This document shows positions 61,101 to 64,000 of a DNA stretch of 64,000 nucleotides, piece after piece (position 1 is the first letter of the stretch; every line of letters begins with the position of its first letter). This DNA comes from Seriola aureovittata (lineage: Eukaryota > Chordata > Actinopteri > Carangiformes > Carangidae): the NCBI RefSeq assembly GCF_021018895.1, contig NC_079373.1, forward strand, positions 6,399,501-6,463,500. The letters are read 5' to 3'. The position numbers and the translations under genes are program-made. Under the pieces are notes generated by a model. The model had not been told where the DNA came from and searched no databases. It saw only the letters and a list, made by a program, of their open reading frames with translations.

Positions 61101-61669
61101 TCGCTGAGACGACTTGGTAACAGTGATTTGCCTTATTTTACTTAATATTGTCTTCTTCACTCAGTCTCCATGCCTGTAGCTCACCTGGATCCTAAAACCC
61201 AATGAGCCCTAAAATCCCACAGAGAATCAAGTCTATTCCCTGTAATAAAAAGAGTCAGTTTCAAATTCCAAATGATGTTGGTCTCATGTGTCATGACAAA
61301 CTGCTGTGGTGGAAGCTCATCATGACATTTCAAAGGGTAAAATTCACCACAGCCCAGAGCTGCATTGTTAGGAATCCCCAAACCCTGTCAGGTTGTAACG
61401 TGATACAGCTCTTAAAGCCTTCATCGCCTGATCCGTGGTTTTGGCAGTGTTGTGGCGTCCTGTTGCTGCATGTCTCCCACAAACTCAGCTGTTGATGGAA
61501 TGCAAGGCTGGTAGAGTTGAAATATTTCTCTGCAGACTGGCATACATGCGCAACCATCAGAGTGCACCAGTGTCTACAGGGGCTTCCCCAAAGCAGGATT
61601 TGCCTGGAGTTGTGGTAACAGCTTTGCTTCAGATTTATACAGCGAGTATATGCACAATAATAACATTAC

Positions 61670-62090
61670 ATTTACATTTACTCATTTGGCAGATGCTTTT
61701 ATCCAAAGTGACGTACAAGTGAAGGACAGCACTAAAGCTTCAGTGCAGTAGGAGACCTTGGTGTTAGTACAAATTATTACATCTATTCAATAAGAGCAAG
61801 GGGATCAGGTGAACAAGTGCACCGAAAGTGTATAATAAGTGCTAGTTAGGCATGTTAGGGTGTTAGAGGTGTTAGAAGAGGTGCTCTCGTAAGAAACGAG
61901 TGTACAAGAGATTCTTGAAGATAGAGAGGGAGGTCCTTGCTCTGATAGCATTTGGTAGCTTGTTCCACCATCGGGGGAACCGCAAATGAGAACAGTCTGG
62001 ACTGCGTTTGCCCTGTGTGCAGTGATGGAACACAAGTCAATGGCAGTCCAGACTGTTCTCATTTGTGGTTGCAGCAAACCTGAACAATAT
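61670..62090. mobile_element. Dispersed fish repeat with 28-bp inverted repeat
   Basis: It starts with the very common fish word set CATTTGGCAGATGCTTTTAT plus CCAAAGTGACGTACAAGTGA, then carries GATTCTTGAAGATAGAGAGG, TGGTAGCTTGTTCCACCA and GAGAACAGTCTGGACTGC. The 28 bp at 61978-62005 return in reverse complement at 62043-62070 with one mismatch and a 37-base loop. Class not assigned. Confidence 0.6.
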
Positions 62091-62505
62091 GATGCAGACC
62101 CGTTTATTAAATGAGCTTTTTTTTTTTTCACAGCTGTTCTCGAGCTAATGAGAGTTAAACATCATCTTTCCATAAAGAAGCAGCTTTGACTTTACTGTGG
62201 AAATGTAAGTTTCTCATCCTCGTATAATTGGCTGACTGCACTGTATGTACAGTGCGGCTCAAATTCATGATCCTGCTTTGATGGTGAGCCTCAGCGTAGC
62301 TACCAGTGACTTCCCTCATTATTTGGTGCTGTGAATATTACGAATTACACTTCAAAGAGCTAATTTGGACTAACATCCTATAAATAGAATTGAGTGACAC
62401 GAGGCCGTAAAGCGCAGCAGGGATTGCCTTCGCTCCCACTTCTAATGACTTCATTTCTATGCATTGAGAGCAGAGCTGATGGATTCTGATATCTTGCTGA
62501 GCTTT

Positions 62506-62524
62506 GTGATGACTCAGTCATCAC
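62506..62524. promoter_or_regulatory. 19-bp palindrome with AP-1/MARE-like core
   Basis: GTGATGACTCAGTCATCAC is self-complementary apart from its centre base and contains the AP-1 site TGACTCA. It lies in a repeat-free block (62200-62560) that could be a conserved enhancer. Function inferred from the motif only. Confidence 0.4.
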
Positions 62525-63600
62525 ATCTACAGCGCTCATCATAAGGGTTTAAGACAGCCATGTGACTTTTTAGAGTATCCCGAAAGTGACATAATGACTT
62601 TGACATGCAGTCTCACCACATTTTTATTATTACCTGTATTTCCATCACCCACTTAAAGAACAGTTATCCATTACTATGTGAATGTCAAAGGCAGACCCAG
62701 CTATTTGACATCCTGTCCAGAATTCATTTGATAGCAGATATTATTCAGAAATCTATTTCTCTAACTTCAAATTCAGACCTGCAGGCTTTTGGTGAAATTC
62801 TCTTTTTGAACTGAAAATGTGGCACCTTGCATGAAACATGTTGATGCCAGGAGTTGCATTAATCAAATATTTTCCGTCATTTACAGAATTTTTTTCTTTA
62901 ACTCTCACAGAAAAGTCTGAAGGCCGTCTGTCACTTTGACAGATTAGAACAGACGGCAGGTTCTGTGCCACCATGCTTGTGCAGACCTTTTCCATTTTGC
63001 ACCCAGAGTACATCGCGGAGGTAACTATATTCCCCTCAGAGCAACACGTCTCACTATCTGGGTGCTGACAACGTGTTGAAGAGCTATGCCCTTCGTGCAA
63101 AAGTAGTGCATGCTGAGGGATTTCTTCTCAGTGAAGGGAGTGATTGCAGAATCGGGAAATCCCACATTCAGAGAGTCTTGCCGACTTCTGATCACTTCTG
63201 TTCCCCGATGTCAAAACTCTGACTGAAGTGGTAACTGGTAAGTCTAGTCTCCAGTGTGGCAGCAGAGCCTTCAGAATAAAATTACAGCATGAGAAGTCGT
63301 CAGTGTGTGGCAAAGACGCAAAACCTAATGACAGTCGCCTCTGCAGAAATCTCCCTTCATGCATTTTGATTAATCTCAAGCGAGCATCCAGTTTAAATCC
63401 ACAGGAGGTTTGAGTTTAGGTGTCAGTGGCATATTGATGTAGATTGACTATTGACAATTGTCAAGATCGTGGCTACTGTACCTTGTATGGTGTGTCCTGT
63501 ATGTTCATGAATTGACGCACATCATGTGGCCTCGTACAGCCTGTGAATTGCACTGAAATGATGGAGATTCACTGGCAGCCTTCTTTGATATATTATAGTA

Positions 63601-63638
<38 letters not shown>
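63601..63638. repeat. (TAG)n microsatellite
   Basis: About 12 perfect TAG trinucleotides. The poly-tyrosine frame on the minus strand is an artefact. Confidence 0.95.
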
Positions 63639-64000
63639 TATGTCTCCTCTATGCGGTGGATGATTTTGGGAGTGCATCAAAATGCTTTGGTTACATGTTA
63701 AAACTGTAAAAATTGTCCACACACAGGTTTGGTTTCAGAAGTGTCACTTATCTCATCATACTTGTTTACGGGCCTGGAAATTGCTTTCACTTTCAGGTTT
63801 TCAAATGATCTTTGCACCATAATACTGTACCTTAGGTTTTCCTCTTTCCCTCCCTCCTATTTGTATCTCCGCCTTGTTGTGTCTCCCTCTTTTGTCTCCT
63901 TGTTTTGCTGTGTGTGTCTTTCTTTCTCGAGAGTCCTTCACAAGTTCTTATCACGTATTTAGTCAAAGACAGGTCCTCAGAGACCTGCTGCAATCAGCCC

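Larger units (their letters stand above)
31844..64000 (+). other. Probable long first intron / unassigned non-coding DNA
   Basis: Beyond the features listed separately, no coding exon, RNA gene or promoter was recognised over 32 kb. It is consistent with one large 5' intron of the gene starting near 31.5 kb, but intergenic DNA would look the same. Candidate exons at 41549-41699 and 50460-50569 would split it if real. Confidence 0.35.

Noticed and set aside
1..64000. tRNA, rRNA, snRNA or known microRNA genes
   Set aside because: I looked for B-box-like GGTTCGA words and familiar mature microRNA strings and saw none. A covariance-model scan could still find weak ones.
1..64000. CRISPR array, operon, prophage or intact virus-derived genes
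   Set aside because: No regularly spaced repeats, no clustered long ORFs and no viral protein signatures. The intron-exon structure shows a vertebrate genome.

Overview
This is a non-coding-rich stretch of vertebrate nuclear DNA, almost certainly from a ray-finned (teleost) fish. It has split genes with GT-AG introns, CpG-poor AT-rich intergenic DNA, many microsatellites, and several interspersed repeat families that I recognise from teleost genomes (TTAA-flanked MITEs, hAT-derived MITEs with BED-finger relics, LINE tails). No bacterial-type gene, operon, CRISPR array or phage-like block is present. Nearly all short open frames are chance or repeat-derived.

Layout. 1-16,000: intergenic DNA holding an old interspersed repeat (about 420-918), a CTCF-type motif on the minus strand (5348-5361), a CA microsatellite, an AT-rich TATATG-motif zone (9.72-10.32 kb) and a TTAA-type MITE (11.54-11.88 kb). 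16.1-16.7 kb: probable promoter and untranslated first exon region of hmg20a. 17.2 kb: a second CTCF-type motif, on the plus strand. 18,383-25,051: the complete coding part of hmg20a in eight exons, seven introns and 292 codons. Its 3' UTR ends near an AATAAA at 25,590. 26.85-27.5 kb: a teleost repeat with internal tandem units. 31.5-32.1 kb: a CpG-richer block ending in a strong splice donor, read as the promoter and first, probably untranslated, exon of a second plus-strand gene. If so, the rest of the window (32-64 kb) is mostly its long first intron. It contains two further candidate small exons (41.55 and 50.46 kb), a 359-bp hAT MITE, a LINE fragment, a second TTAA MITE and a repeat with a 28-bp hairpin. 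The second gene cannot be named from this window. PEAK1 lies next to HMG20A in mammals and is one guess, but its coding exons are not here.

Function. The only protein-coding gene I can name is hmg20a (iBRAF). It encodes an HMG-box plus coiled-coil chromatin protein that partners with or antagonises HMG20B/BRAF35 in the LSD1-CoREST repressor context. I found no previously undescribed biological system. The points most worth a second look are the two candidate exons of the second gene, the fossil BED zinc fingers, the short hmg20a N terminus, and the oppositely oriented CTCF-type motifs around the hmg20a promoter.
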